This document shows positions 6,458-15,406 of a stretch of DNA of 40,719 nt, in pieces; position 1 is the first letter of the stretch; each line of letters begins with the position of its first letter. The notes beneath the pieces were generated by a model. It was not told the origin of the DNA. It saw only the letters and a program-made list of their open reading frames with translations, and searched no databases. This DNA is from Bacteroidaceae bacterium (lineage in GTDB: Bacteria > Bacteroidota > Bacteroidia > Bacteroidales > Bacteroidaceae): positions 1 through 40,719 of the forward strand of contig BLLV01000244.1 in the NCBI GenBank assembly GCA_011959205.1. The letters are read 5' to 3'. A program made the position numbers and the translations under genes.

Positions 6458-8644
6458 CTATTCTACAATGGTCATTTCATCTATCAGGTGTTTCGCTCCT
6501 GCAAACTTATCAATAATGAATAAGGTATAGCGGATATCCACACAGGCTGCACGTTGCAACTGGGGATGATAAGCGATGTCACCGGTCAGTCCTTCGTAAT
6601 TGCGGTCAAAGCCGGTGCCAATCAATTCGCCTTTATGATTGAAGACAGGAGAGCCGGAGTTGCCGCCTGTATTGTCTGTTCCTGTGACAAAGCAGAGGGG
6701 CATCTCACCATTCTTCATGGCATAGCGTCCGAAATCTTTCTTGTTATACAGCTCCTTCAGTCTGGCGGGAACCACGAATTCATAATTGTCCGGGTCTTCT
6801 TTTTCCATTACGCCTTTCAAGGTGGTGTAATAGTTGTATTCCACACCGTCTTTGGGGCTGTATGAGCCTACTTTTCCGTAGGTGAGACGCAACGTGGAGT
6901 TGGCATCCGGATAAATAGGAGTGCCTTCATGCTGTTTCAGTTTCATCATGCCTTCCACCCAAGTCTTATGAGCCAGATTATAGGCATCGGTTTCGGCTTT
7001 CATGGCGGCGTCGGTATCTGCATAGCCTTGGTTTACCGATTGGGCATATTGCACCATCAGGTCATTTTCCAATGTCTTGGCATCCGGTTTTGCCACAAAG
7101 TTGTCAAAGGCTTCACGGCTGCGGAAGATGGATGTGTCAAAACAAGCATCGACAAAGGCATCAATGTTTCCTTTGAATTCTTTGTCTATTACTTTGAAGA
7201 TGCTGATGCGCTGTTCGGCCGGAATTAGTTCCGCGTAAGTTTTCAGCAAAGCTTTGGATACTTTACGGTCTACTTCGGGATTATAATCCTTGTTGAAAAA
7301 CTTGTCGGCCTGCTTGCTTAACTGGCTCAAGGCATGATCCAGCGGATTGATTTCTTTGGTGGCGTGGGGCACTTTGTATCCTTCTTTCAACGCTTGCAGG
7401 ACTTTGTCTGTGGAAGGAATCTTATAGAATTCCGTTCCCAGTTTGCAGACTTCATAAATGGCTTGCTGGTGATATACGGCATCCCGGCGTTTGCTCACGA
7501 TTTCCCGGATAGCGTCGAAGGCTTTCTGGTAGGCGTCAGTACCCGTCTCACGTCCGTAAGCCAGCAGTTTTTCCTGTTGTTTCTTTTTGGTATCAAGCAC
7601 TTTCAGGTGAACCAGGCCTTCGTTCATGCCGATGGCATTCTTCCAGTAATTGGCCGATGAGGCGTATTTGCTGGCGTACTGGATGCGTACTTTATCACTT
7701 TTCAGCATCTCTTCCAACAGATTGTTCAGGCGTACGGTACGTACGGTCTTACGCATGAAGTTGGTGGTCTGCATACGTTCTTCTACTTCGTCCGAAATCA
7801 TGTACCGCCAGTTGCGTCCGGGGAATCCCATTACGAAAGTGAAATCTCCTTCTTTGATTCCTCCCAGGTTGATGGCCAGATGCTTTTTCACCTTTAAAGG
7901 TACATTGCTTTCATTATAGTCGGCCGGTTTGCCGTCGGGGGCCGCATAGATGCGGAACATGGAGAAGTCGCCGCAGTGACGGGGCCACATCCAATTATCG
8001 GTGTCTGCACCGAATTTCCCGATGGAAGAGGGGGGAGCGCCTACCATGCGGACGTCTTTATAGATGGTCTTTACAAACAGATAATAGCGGTTGGCTCCGT
8101 AGAAAGGCTTTAGTTCCAAAGCGGTGAACGGAGTGATCGTTATCTTTTCTTGTTCGGCAAAACGTTTGGCTACTTTGTCCAGATAGGAAGGGGACAGGTA
8201 GTTCAGTCCTTCCGGATCTTCATCTTTGCCCAGTTGTTCCTTTACGTAAGGAGTGACATCCAGTATTTTGTCTATAAAGGTGACAGTCAGCCCCTTGCAG
8301 GGAAGTTCTTCTTTGCGGCTCATAGCCCAGAAACCATCGGTCAGGTAGTCGTGTTCCACCGAACTGTGTTGCTGGATATAGCTGTAACCGCAATGATGGT
8401 TGGTCAGCACAAGTCCTTCAGCAGAAATGATTTCACCGGTACAACCGCCTCCGAAGTGTACTACGGCATCTTTCAGGCTGATGCTGTCCGGACAATATAC
8501 TTTATCTATGCTGATATCCAGCCCCATGTCATACATGGTGGCTGCGTTTTGTTCTTTCAGGTCGGTCAGCATCCACATCCCCTCGTCGGCATGGCCGGCG
8601 AGGGTTGTGAGGGTAAATAACGAGAGTAATAGGTTCTTTTTCAT
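6458..8644 (-). CDS. S46 family dipeptidyl-peptidase, DPP11-like (Asp/Glu-specific)
   Basis: This 728-residue secreted serine exopeptidase has a signal peptide (residues 1 to about 19, cut before DEGMW). The chymotrypsin-like triad is visible as NHHCGY (82-87), the DFSMFRIY region with the catalytic Asp, and GGNSGSP with Ser663. Family work on P. gingivalis and P. endodontalis shows that the residue 18 positions after the Ser sets specificity: Arg gives DPP11 (acidic P1), Gly gives DPP7. Here it is Arg681 (GFDRNYEG), so DPP11 activity is inferred. Such enzymes release dipeptides in the periplasm for amino-acid use. It overlaps the upstream DPP7-like gene by 1 nt (TAATG). Confidence 0.93.
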   Translation of the reverse strand: MKKNLLLSLFTLTTLAGHADEGMWMLTDLKEQNAATMYDMGLDISIDKVYCPDSISLKDAVVHFGGGCTGEIISAEGLVLTNHHCGYSYIQQHSSVEHDYLTDGFWAMSRKEELPCKGLTVTFIDKILDVTPYVKEQLGKDEDPEGLNYLSPSYLDKVAKRFAEQEKITITPFTALELKPFYGANRYYLFVKTIYKDVRMVGAPPSSIGKFGADTDNWMWPRHCGDFSMFRIYAAPDGKPADYNESNVPLKVKKHLAINLGGIKEGDFTFVMGFPGRNWRYMISDEVEERMQTTNFMRKTVRTVRLNNLLEEMLKSDKVRIQYASKYASSANYWKNAIGMNEGLVHLKVLDTKKKQQEKLLAYGRETGTDAYQKAFDAIREIVSKRRDAVYHQQAIYEVCKLGTEFYKIPSTDKVLQALKEGYKVPHATKEINPLDHALSQLSKQADKFFNKDYNPEVDRKVSKALLKTYAELIPAEQRISIFKVIDKEFKGNIDAFVDACFDTSIFRSREAFDNFVAKPDAKTLENDLMVQYAQSVNQGYADTDAAMKAETDAYNLAHKTWVEGMMKLKQHEGTPIYPDANSTLRLTYGKVGSYSPKDGVEYNYYTTLKGVMEKEDPDNYEFVVPARLKELYNKKDFGRYAMKNGEMPLCFVTGTDNTGGNSGSPVFNHKGELIGTGFDRNYEGLTGDIAYHPQLQRAACVDIRYTLFIIDKFAGAKHLIDEMTIVE

Positions 8645-10809
8645 TATTCTATAATAGTCATTTCATCAATCAGGTGTTTGCATCCGCCCAGTTTGTCGAT
8701 GATGAATAATACATAACGTATGTCCGCTGCGATACAGCGCTGTAAGTTGTTGTCGAAATTAATGTCACCACTCAGTGATTCCCAATTGCCGTCAAAAGCA
8801 GTACCGATGAGTTCACCGTTACCGTTGATGACGGGAGATCCTGAATTACCGCCGGTAATATCGTTGGTAGTCAGGAAACAAGCAGGCATGTCACCGTTGG
8901 GCATGGCATAACGTCCGAAATCTTTGGCTTCATACAATTCTTTCAGTTTGGCTGGAACAACAAATTCCGGATTGGTCGGATCTTCTTTTTCCATGACGCC
9001 TTTCAGTGTGGTGTAGTATTTATAATGTACTCCGTCTTTGGGATTGTATGATTTTACATTACCGTATGTCAGGCGGATCGTGAAATTTGCATCCGGGGCT
9101 TTGGGTTCCGGTGAGTACATTTCACACAGGCCGCGTACATAAGTTTTGTGTAATAAAGCCATGCCTTTCATCGATTCGCCCAGTTCGTTTCCTAACTTGT
9201 TCATCAAGTCATATTTAGCCCGTACGTATGCTGTCATCGGATCTTTATCTATGGCTTTCACAGTCGGTTTCTTGATGAATTTATTGAAATTCGCTTCGTT
9301 GGAGAAGATAGAATGATCATAACAATGGTCTACGTATGCGTCATAGTTGCCTTTAAAATCCTTCCGGATGGTAGTATAGAAGGCGGGTAAGGCATCGGCG
9401 GGAACCATTTCGGCATACAGGGGCAACAGGGCTTTGGCCACTTTGCGGTCTACTTCATGATCGTAGTCCTTGTTATGTACATCGGCATATACTTTTTTCA
9501 GCGTTTCAATATTCTTATTGATTGCTTCCTTGTCTTTCTTTTTGACCGCCTCTTTCAGCTTGTCCAGAATCAGATAAGGAGTGCCGAATTCTATACCTCC
9601 TTGAAAGACTTCACGGAAACAGGTATAATTATAAAGAATAGGGTTGCTCTTTTCGATAGCGGCATCAATTTCGCTGACCACTTTTTCATAATCGGCGTTC
9701 TTCTTTTCCTTGGCGAATTGGGCGAACTTGGCTTCCTGTTCAGCTTTTGTTTCCAATACTTTATTATCGACAATCGCTTTATTCATGCCGATAGAGTTTT
9801 TCCAATAGTTGCTGGAGCCTGCGTATTTGCTGGCATATTGGATACGTACCTTGTCACTGGCGGCCATCTCTTTCTTCAGTACATCCTGGCGTACGCCACG
9901 TATGCGGATGCGGGGTTCGTTGGTGGAATGCATGCGTTGCTTCACCTCACTTTGAGTCAGATAGCGGTTGGTGCTTCCGGGGAATCCCATAATCATGGCA
10001 TAGTCACCTTCGTTGATGCCTTTCAGTGAGATAGCCAGATGCTTTTTGGCTTTCAGAGGAACATTGTTTTCATTATACTCTGCCGGTTCGCCGTTGGCAT
10101 CCGCATAAATACGGAAGACGGAGAAGTCGCAAGTATGACGGGGCCACATCCAGTTGTCTGTTTCACCACCGAATTTACCGATGGATGAGGGCGGAGCGGC
10201 AACCATGCGTACGTCGCTGTAGGTTTTCAGATAAATCAGATAGAATTTATTGCCTGCATAAAAAGGCAGAGCCTGTGCGCTGATGCCTGCTTTCCCGTTC
10301 AGGTCACTGGCTTTCAGTTCCTCGTCGGCCAGTTTTTTCAGGAAGTCGTATTCAAAGGTTTTCTCTTCTTTTACTTCGCCTGATTTTACTTTATTGTTTA
10401 CTTTATCTGTGACATCGACAATGCGTTCTACAAATTTGAACTTCAATCCCGGAGTCGGCAGCTCTTCCTTGCGGCTTTTTGCCCAAAAACCATCCGTCAG
10501 GTAGTCATGTTCTACCGAGCTGTGTTGCTGTATCGCTCCGTAGCCACAGTGGTGGTTGGTCAGGATCAGTCCGTCCGGTGAGATGATTTCACCGGTACAT
10601 CCCCCTCCGAAAATGCCGACTGCATCTTTTAATGAAACGCGGTTCGGGTTATAAATGTCGTCTGCTTCCAGCAGCAAGCCTTGTGCTTTCATGCGGTCTG
10701 CCAAATGCTGCTCTTGCATCAGTTGCAACAGCCACATACCTTCGTCTGCCTTCGATGGCAAGAATGCTACACACATCAATGCGAGCAATAAAAGTTTGAA
10801 TTTTTTCAT
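8644..10809 (-). CDS. S46 family dipeptidyl-peptidase, DPP7-like
   Basis: This is the first gene of the S46 pair. The 721-residue protein has a signal peptide ([21 protein letters not shown]), NHHCGY (85-90), [10 protein letters not shown] and GGNSGSP with Ser656. The specificity position, 18 residues after Ser, is Gly674 (AFDGNWES), the DPP7 type, which takes hydrophobic or broad P1 residues. The two neighbours are clear tandem paralogues with long shared stretches ([30 protein letters not shown]), so one arose by duplication and then diverged in specificity. Together they would cover acidic and hydrophobic peptide ends in the periplasm. A TATTTTTG promoter box lies 42 nt upstream. Confidence 0.93.
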   Translation of the reverse strand: MKKFKLLLLALMCVAFLPSKADEGMWLLQLMQEQHLADRMKAQGLLLEADDIYNPNRVSLKDAVGIFGGGCTGEIISPDGLILTNHHCGYGAIQQHSSVEHDYLTDGFWAKSRKEELPTPGLKFKFVERIVDVTDKVNNKVKSGEVKEEKTFEYDFLKKLADEELKASDLNGKAGISAQALPFYAGNKFYLIYLKTYSDVRMVAAPPSSIGKFGGETDNWMWPRHTCDFSVFRIYADANGEPAEYNENNVPLKAKKHLAISLKGINEGDYAMIMGFPGSTNRYLTQSEVKQRMHSTNEPRIRIRGVRQDVLKKEMAASDKVRIQYASKYAGSSNYWKNSIGMNKAIVDNKVLETKAEQEAKFAQFAKEKKNADYEKVVSEIDAAIEKSNPILYNYTCFREVFQGGIEFGTPYLILDKLKEAVKKKDKEAINKNIETLKKVYADVHNKDYDHEVDRKVAKALLPLYAEMVPADALPAFYTTIRKDFKGNYDAYVDHCYDHSIFSNEANFNKFIKKPTVKAIDKDPMTAYVRAKYDLMNKLGNELGESMKGMALLHKTYVRGLCEMYSPEPKAPDANFTIRLTYGNVKSYNPKDGVHYKYYTTLKGVMEKEDPTNPEFVVPAKLKELYEAKDFGRYAMPNGDMPACFLTTNDITGGNSGSPVINGNGELIGTAFDGNWESLSGDINFDNNLQRCIAADIRYVLFIIDKLGGCKHLIDEMTIIE

Positions 10810-10850
10810 GTTGTGTACTAATTGTTATTTTTTTATCCTTATATCGGTTA

Positions 10851-10858
10851 CAAAAATA
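10851..10858 (-). promoter_or_regulatory. -7 box (TATTTTTG) for the S46 operon
   Basis: This is a Bacteroides-type TAnnTTTG match on the minus strand, 42 nt upstream of the DPP7-like ATG. Confidence 0.6.
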
Positions 10859-10962
10859 GAAAAAAAGAGGGAACTTTGCACTATAAATTGCCTTTCTCGG
10901 TAATAATCTTCTATTTAGTTTTAAATTTTAATAAAATGTTTTTGTCACTAAATTATAGATTG

Positions 10963-10970
10963 TACCTTTG
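10963..10970 (+). promoter_or_regulatory. -7 box (TACCTTTG) with TTTG at 10941-10944
   Basis: Both Bacteroides promoter elements are present 18 nt apart, upstream of the DUF4369-type lipoprotein at 11004. Confidence 0.65.
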
Positions 10971-11003
10971 TATGCGAAAAATAGTAATGGGGCGTAGATA
11001 AGC

Positions 11004-11702
11004 ATGAATAAACTTTTTTTCTCTGTGGTATCTTTATTGGCTTTTACTTCATGTGCCAGTGAGTATAAGATAGAAGGTAGTTCTTCTGTTTCTCGTCTGG
11101 ATGGGAAAATGCTATTTGTAAAAGTTCCTAGTGGAGACCGGATGCTGAGTATTGATTCGGCAGAGGTGATTCATGGGATGTTCAAGATGGAAGGTATAAC
11201 CGATTCTACTTCGATGGCATCCTTATATATGGATGATGAGAGTATCATGCCTTTTGTCATTGAAAAAGGGAAAATATCCATCAGTATCGACAATGCCCGT
11301 ATTATAGTTACCGGAACTCCGCTGAATGACCGCCTGTATGATTTTGTAGGAAAAAAGACTTCTTTGGATGACAGGGCATACGAGCTGGAGCGCCGGGAGA
11401 GCCGGATGATTATGGATGGAAAAGCGCCGGATGAAATTCAACGTGAGATAATGAGAGAGCGTGAGAAACTGGCTGCTGAAATGAATGCATTGGCCAAGGA
11501 GTTTATCCAGAAGAATTATGATAATGTATTGGGGCCGGGTGTTTTCATTATGTTGTGCAGCAATTTTCCTTATCCTGTCATGACTCCCTTGATTGAGGAG
11601 ATTATAGAGGAGGCTCCTGACAGATTCAAAAACAACTCTTTAGTAAAGGATTATGTGACGGTGGCCCGTTCGAATATGGAAAAATTAAAAGCTCCCCATT
11701 GA
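11004..11702 (+). CDS. DUF4369-type lipoprotein
   Basis: The 232-residue protein has a lipobox (LLAFTSCAS, Cys17). Its N-terminal half has the DUF4369 pattern: short beta-rich segments 'GKMLFVKVPSGDRMLSIDSAEVIHGMFKMEG', here at about residues 34-64 (described, not an alignment), then ISISIDNARIIVTGTPLNDRLYDF. A charged helical part (about 118-165, ERRESRMIM and IMREREKLAAEM) follows. In many Bacteroidetes proteins this domain precedes a thioredoxin-like domain, but no CxxC is present here, so this is a domain-only form with unknown role, probably at the outer membrane. It has its own promoter and terminator, so it is monocistronic. Confidence 0.8.
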   Translation: MNKLFFSVVSLLAFTSCASEYKIEGSSSVSRLDGKMLFVKVPSGDRMLSIDSAEVIHGMFKMEGITDSTSMASLYMDDESIMPFVIEKGKISISIDNARIIVTGTPLNDRLYDFVGKKTSLDDRAYELERRESRMIMDGKAPDEIQREIMREREKLAAEMNALAKEFIQKNYDNVLGPGVFIMLCSNFPYPVMTPLIEEIIEEAPDRFKNNSLVKDYVTVARSNMEKLKAPH

Positions 11703-11714
11703 TGAGGAGCTTTT
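11687..11714. terminator. Intrinsic terminator, probably bidirectional
   Basis: The stem AAAAGCTCC (11687-11695) pairs with GGAGCTTTT (11706-11714), followed by T8. The stop codon of the lipoprotein lies in the loop. The mirrored A-run lets it also serve the convergent plsC gene. Confidence 0.8.
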
Positions 11715-11716
11715 TT

Positions 11717-12475
11717 TTATCTGTCTTGGTCCGGATTGTCTATCTTTCCTTGATATTTTTCAGGTAAGTCTTTCTCGATTTCCCTGTAAGCCTCTTCCAT
11801 GGTTGCTTTGATGTTCTTCATGCCTTGGCTTTGCGGATAAATGGGCTTGTGCACGACTAATGTCATAGGATGCCAGGATACAAAGCTGCCGGTACGGGGG
11901 AGAATATTAAAGGAACCGATAATAGTGAGTGGTACTACGGGAAGCTGCAAATCATCCGCCAGTTGGAAAGCGCCTTTCTTAAAATATCCCATGTGTCCGG
12001 TAAAAGTACGTGCACCTTCGGGAAATACCACCAGGGAAGTTCCATCCTGTAGTACGTGACGGGCATGTTCTATGGTCTCTATTACTTTCTTGGGACCGGA
12101 TTTATCAACGAATATATGTCCGGCAGCTTCACAGGCTTTGCCGACGAAAGGCATTTTGCGCAGACTTTTTTTCATCATCCATTTAAAGTTTCTTCCCAGA
12201 AATCCATAAATCAGGAAGATATCGAAAGACCCTTGATGATTGGCAACAAACACGTAAGATGTTTTTTTTAGTACTTCCGGATGTCCTACTACCTTGACTG
12301 GAATAAGTAATACATAGCAGAAAAGCTGTGACCATATCTTTCCCGGATAATATCCCCAAAAATGCGGATCGCCTATCCATGAACCAATAATGGTAACTAT
12401 TGCTGTAAGTATGGTTAATACCAGCAAAATGGGAAGTGCTATGAATAGTTGGTATAAAATATATAGTACTTTCAT
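11717..12475 (-). CDS. plsC: 1-acyl-sn-glycerol-3-phosphate acyltransferase
   Basis: This enzyme makes phosphatidic acid by adding the second acyl chain to lysophosphatidate at the inner membrane. The 252-residue protein has N-terminal membrane helices (about 5-32), the catalytic HX4D box as NHQGSFD (79-85), a substrate-binding KKSLRKMPFVG segment, VFPEGARTF (motif III, about 149-157) and the final VPLTIIGSF block. Length is normal for PlsC. A TATCTTTG promoter box lies 21 nt upstream of the ATG. It converges on the DUF4369 lipoprotein and appears monocistronic. Confidence 0.9.
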   Translation of the reverse strand: MKVLYILYQLFIALPILLVLTILTAIVTIIGSWIGDPHFWGYYPGKIWSQLFCYVLLIPVKVVGHPEVLKKTSYVFVANHQGSFDIFLIYGFLGRNFKWMMKKSLRKMPFVGKACEAAGHIFVDKSGPKKVIETIEHARHVLQDGTSLVVFPEGARTFTGHMGYFKKGAFQLADDLQLPVVPLTIIGSFNILPRTGSFVSWHPMTLVVHKPIYPQSQGMKNIKATMEEAYREIEKDLPEKYQGKIDNPDQDR

Positions 12476-12495
12476 TTGTGTGAATTTTGGTTGTA

Positions 12496-12503
12496 CAAAG
12501 ATA
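12496..12503 (-). promoter_or_regulatory. -7 box (TATCTTTG) for plsC
   Basis: Exact TAnnTTTG match on the minus strand, 21 nt upstream of the plsC ATG at 12475. Confidence 0.65.
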
Positions 12504-12509
12504 GGAAAA

Positions 12510-12653
12510 CTATTTTAGATTTTCAATGGTTTGATAGAACCGTTTGAGGAATTCGGTAAATAAATGTGCCCGTACCTTTTCAGGGCCGGGTAATTTAAAT
12601 AGATATTCCGGAAGTTGTTGAAAATCATCTGTTTTATAATTCGGTTCCCACAT
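12510..12653 (-). CDS. Possible small protein, 47 residues
   Basis: An ATG at 12653 opens a frame MWEPNYKTDDFQQLPEYLFK... ending ...FLKRFYQTIENLK and TAG at 12510-12512. Composition (charged and aromatic, helical) looks protein-like. It fills most of the space between the 193-residue gene and the plsC promoter. No ribosome-binding site or family was recognised, and the frame upstream of the ATG is closed by a stop. It could be a real small gene or the tail of a decayed one. Confidence 0.4.
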   Translation of the reverse strand: MWEPNYKTDDFQQLPEYLFKLPGPEKVRAHLFTEFLKRFYQTIENLK

Positions 12654-12734
12654 TTTATGACGCGTGCCTCTATTTCAAAATCAGTTCAATGAGTGTCATC
12701 GGTTGTATAAATCAAGTAGGATTTCCTCAATTGG

Positions 12735-13316
12735 TCAGAAAGTGAGGAGCACTCCTTTTTTTTGGCTAAGAGCTTCTTCATAGAGGCTGCAAAGGTCATC
12801 GTAGGCTTCCATCCATTCCTCCGGTTCGGTTTCATACAGTAGGTCTTCCGGTTCGGCATTTGCTGCTTCGTATCTGTTCTCTTTCAATATTTTCAGAATC
12901 TCTGCCACTTCGTCGCAATCTATCATGCCCAAACCTTGCATGCCGGGGTCTACGACAACTTCGTCAATCTGAACTTCCCAACCTGTGACAGGAAGTTCCC
13001 CCTCTTCAAATACGTCAAGTTCTTTAATTACTTCGTTTACGGTATCCCACATTTCGCCTAGGCCACGATCATCCTCCACATCATAGCAAGCTGTGAGCAG
13101 GATGTCAAAATATACCTGAAGTGTAAGCTCACCGAACTCCTCTTCCCAACTTTCGTCTAACTCATCGCCTGTGTAAGGGGATTGTAACTCGTCGAGATGG
13201 TCGCAAATATATTGATGTGCCACCTCAGTGTTTTTGACGCTGTCTTTCATGACAGGTTCTATCTCGGCGTGAAATTTCTTTGTGTCAAACACAAACGCTT
13301 TATGGTCCATGCTCAT
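12735..13316 (-). CDS. Acidic conserved hypothetical protein
   Basis: The 193-residue protein is strongly acidic (runs such as DELDESWEEEFGEL and EPEDLLYETEPEEW), with no signal peptide or membrane span, so it is probably cytosolic. I do not recognise a family. It follows the metallophosphoesterase gene by 24 nt on the same strand and is likely the last gene of the glycosyltransferase-pyrC operon. The ATG at 13316 is followed two codons later by another ATG (13310), so the start could shift slightly. Confidence 0.75.
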   Translation of the reverse strand: MSMDHKAFVFDTKKFHAEIEPVMKDSVKNTEVAHQYICDHLDELQSPYTGDELDESWEEEFGELTLQVYFDILLTACYDVEDDRGLGEMWDTVNEVIKELDVFEEGELPVTGWEVQIDEVVVDPGMQGLGMIDCDEVAEILKILKENRYEAANAEPEDLLYETEPEEWMEAYDDLCSLYEEALSQKKGVLLTF

Positions 13317-13340
13317 AATTTTTTGTTTATATTATTATAG

Positions 13341-14504
13341 TTAGATATTTTTATGTAATGTGATTACTGTAATTTCCGGCCATGCTCCCAGTCGCATGGG
13401 GAACATCAGATAGCCCAAGCCGATATTGACAAACAAGGATTGTTTTCCTTCCTGATACAAACCGTTGTGTTCGGAATATACGAAATTGGAAGGAGAGAAA
13501 CCAAACAGGCTGAACTGCATTTCATGGGTATGTCCGGAAAGCATTAGCTGTACATCGCTTTCCGGCAAGACTTCTCTGTGCCAATGGGTAGGATCATGGC
13601 TCATTAGTATTTTATACATTCCTTCCGTTCCTTTCAATGCTTTCGGTAGATCTCCATAATTGGGGAATGGGGGATTCCCACTGTTCTCCACACCTGCCAG
13701 GGCTATACTGTCTCCGTGATGATGCAGAATGACATGGTCGTTATTGAGCATCTTCCATCCCATGGCGGCCTGTTTGGATTTCAAGCTGTCCAGGTTGGCT
13801 TCTTGAGCTTCTTTTGTTTCCCATTTTATATAAGGGGAATAGTCATGGTTGCCTAAAACGGAATACACTCCGTCTTTTCCTTCTATTTGTTTTAAAATGG
13901 GTATGAACTCATCTAATTCGGTTGCTACGTTATTGACCAGGTCACCTGTGACAACTACCAGATCGGCGTTTTGCTTGTTGATGAGGTTTACAGCCTTTTG
14001 TAAAGCGGAGCCATTTCCAGTCCAGCTGCCGGAATGGATATCAGATATTTGTACAATGCGGTAACCGTCAAAGCCGCTAGGAAGTTCATCGGAACCGATG
14101 GTTACCTGCCTGATTTGAAAATGTTGTTTTCCTTCGGTCGCTCCATACACGACGTATGCTAAAGAGGCCAAAGCCAATCCTCCCGCTATATATCCTCCGT
14201 ACAGCTTTTTGCCGGAGATGATATATAGGAGCTTCATAAACAGGATAACAATGACGAAAAGTGCCTTGGGTACGACAAAGCAAAGGAATATCAACAAGAA
14301 ATTGCTAAGTCGCTGCATGGACTCCGGGCGTGGCTCGTGTATGGAAAAGACTAATGTCATTCCCAACAAAAGGAACAGGCTGGGAAGCCAGTAGGCCCAA
14401 TGTATCCATTTGGGGGAAACACGGTGTATATATGCCTTGTATATATACATGTCGGGCACTATCAGTAGGGTCAGAAAAAACAGAAATAACTTTATCAGCA
14501 TCAT
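13341..14504 (-). CDS. Membrane-anchored metallophosphoesterase
   Basis: The 387-residue protein has an N-terminal membrane part with about four helices (residues 1-125). It then has a calcineurin-like phosphoesterase domain: DIHSGS (155-160), TGDLVNN (186-192), LGNHDY (217-222), and a final GHTHEMQF metal-binding pair of His. This layout resembles YkuE/YaeI-type enzymes, some of which act on UDP-diacylglucosamine or other phospho-lipids. The substrate here is not known. It is separated by 14 nt from the upstream methionine synthase activation gene, so it is part of the same operon. Confidence 0.88.
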   Translation of the reverse strand: MMLIKLFLFFLTLLIVPDMYIYKAYIHRVSPKWIHWAYWLPSLFLLLGMTLVFSIHEPRPESMQRLSNFLLIFLCFVVPKALFVIVILFMKLLYIISGKKLYGGYIAGGLALASLAYVVYGATEGKQHFQIRQVTIGSDELPSGFDGYRIVQISDIHSGSWTGNGSALQKAVNLINKQNADLVVVTGDLVNNVATELDEFIPILKQIEGKDGVYSVLGNHDYSPYIKWETKEAQEANLDSLKSKQAAMGWKMLNNDHVILHHHGDSIALAGVENSGNPPFPNYGDLPKALKGTEGMYKILMSHDPTHWHREVLPESDVQLMLSGHTHEMQFSLFGFSPSNFVYSEHNGLYQEGKQSLFVNIGLGYLMFPMRLGAWPEITVITLHKNI

Positions 14505-14518
14505 GATTTATTCGTCTT

Positions 14519-15406
14519 TTATAGATTGGTGGCGAGAAATTTTTTAGTTTCTTCTATGCTCATGCCCCGACGGGCGGCGTAATTTGCCAGTTGGTCTTCA
14601 CCTATTTTCCCGATGGAGAAATAGCGGGAAGCCGGATGGGCAAACATGAGTCCGCATACAGAGGCATGGGGCTTCATCATACCATTCTCGGTCAATGAAA
14701 TTCCGATTTGATTCATATCCAGCAACTCGTCTAATAAGAAATTGACGGACTGGTCGGGCAGGGAGGGATAGCCTACGGCAGGGCGTATCCCTTGATATTT
14801 TTCATTGTGCAGGTCTTTTATGCTTAGATTTTCATCGGGGGCATAGCCCCAAAGTTTCTTGCGTACCTCTTCATGCAGCTTTTCGGCAGTAGCTTCCGCC
14901 AGTCTGTCGGACAAGGTTTGCACTAACATACGTTTGTAATCGTCTTCTGCATAGAGCCGCTCCGTTTCTGCATCTACCGTGGTGGCAAATGCACCGACTT
15001 GATCTGTGATGCCCGATGATAATGGACGCACAAAATCGCTCAGACATAAAAACGGATCATCTTCCTTTAACTTTGCAGTTTGTTGCCGCAGAAGCGGAAA
15101 ACGCTTGCCGTTCAGCAGCAGGTCGTCTCCATCGGCATTGGCATCCATGATGTTGACCACTCCGTGGGTCTGGTACATTGCGTCTAATTGGTTTAACATC
15201 CGGTTTGCCTCTTTGAAAAGCTGCATGGCTTCACTGGCTTTCGGACGTTCTTTTTCCGCAAAACCGGCGAGCCATACGGCACGGCATGAATCGCATCCAT
15301 GTATGTCCGCAATGGCGGCATACTTGGGCTGGAAGCCCCATGCGTGGAAAAAATAAATCCAGTTAATATATTCGCTTACTTCGTGGATCTTGTAATCTGC
15401 AATCAT
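14519..15406 (-). CDS. Stand-alone cobalamin-dependent methionine synthase activation domain
   Basis: The 295-residue protein matches the C-terminal reactivation module of MetH, which binds S-adenosylmethionine and re-methylates oxidised cob(II)alamin. It begins near EYINWIYFFHAWGF, where MetH has its INWTPFF block. It carries the SAM site RPAVGYPSLPDQS and the conserved LTENGMMKPHASVCG and RYFSIGKI blocks. No B12-binding, folate or homocysteine domain is present. The catalytic partner must be a separate MetH-like protein elsewhere. The start overlaps the end of pyrC by 4 nt (15403-15406), indicating translational coupling with an unrelated pathway. Confidence 0.88.
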   Translation of the reverse strand: MIADYKIHEVSEYINWIYFFHAWGFQPKYAAIADIHGCDSCRAVWLAGFAEKERPKASEAMQLFKEANRMLNQLDAMYQTHGVVNIMDANADGDDLLLNGKRFPLLRQQTAKLKEDDPFLCLSDFVRPLSSGITDQVGAFATTVDAETERLYAEDDYKRMLVQTLSDRLAEATAEKLHEEVRKKLWGYAPDENLSIKDLHNEKYQGIRPAVGYPSLPDQSVNFLLDELLDMNQIGISLTENGMMKPHASVCGLMFAHPASRYFSIGKIGEDQLANYAARRGMSIEETKKFLATNL

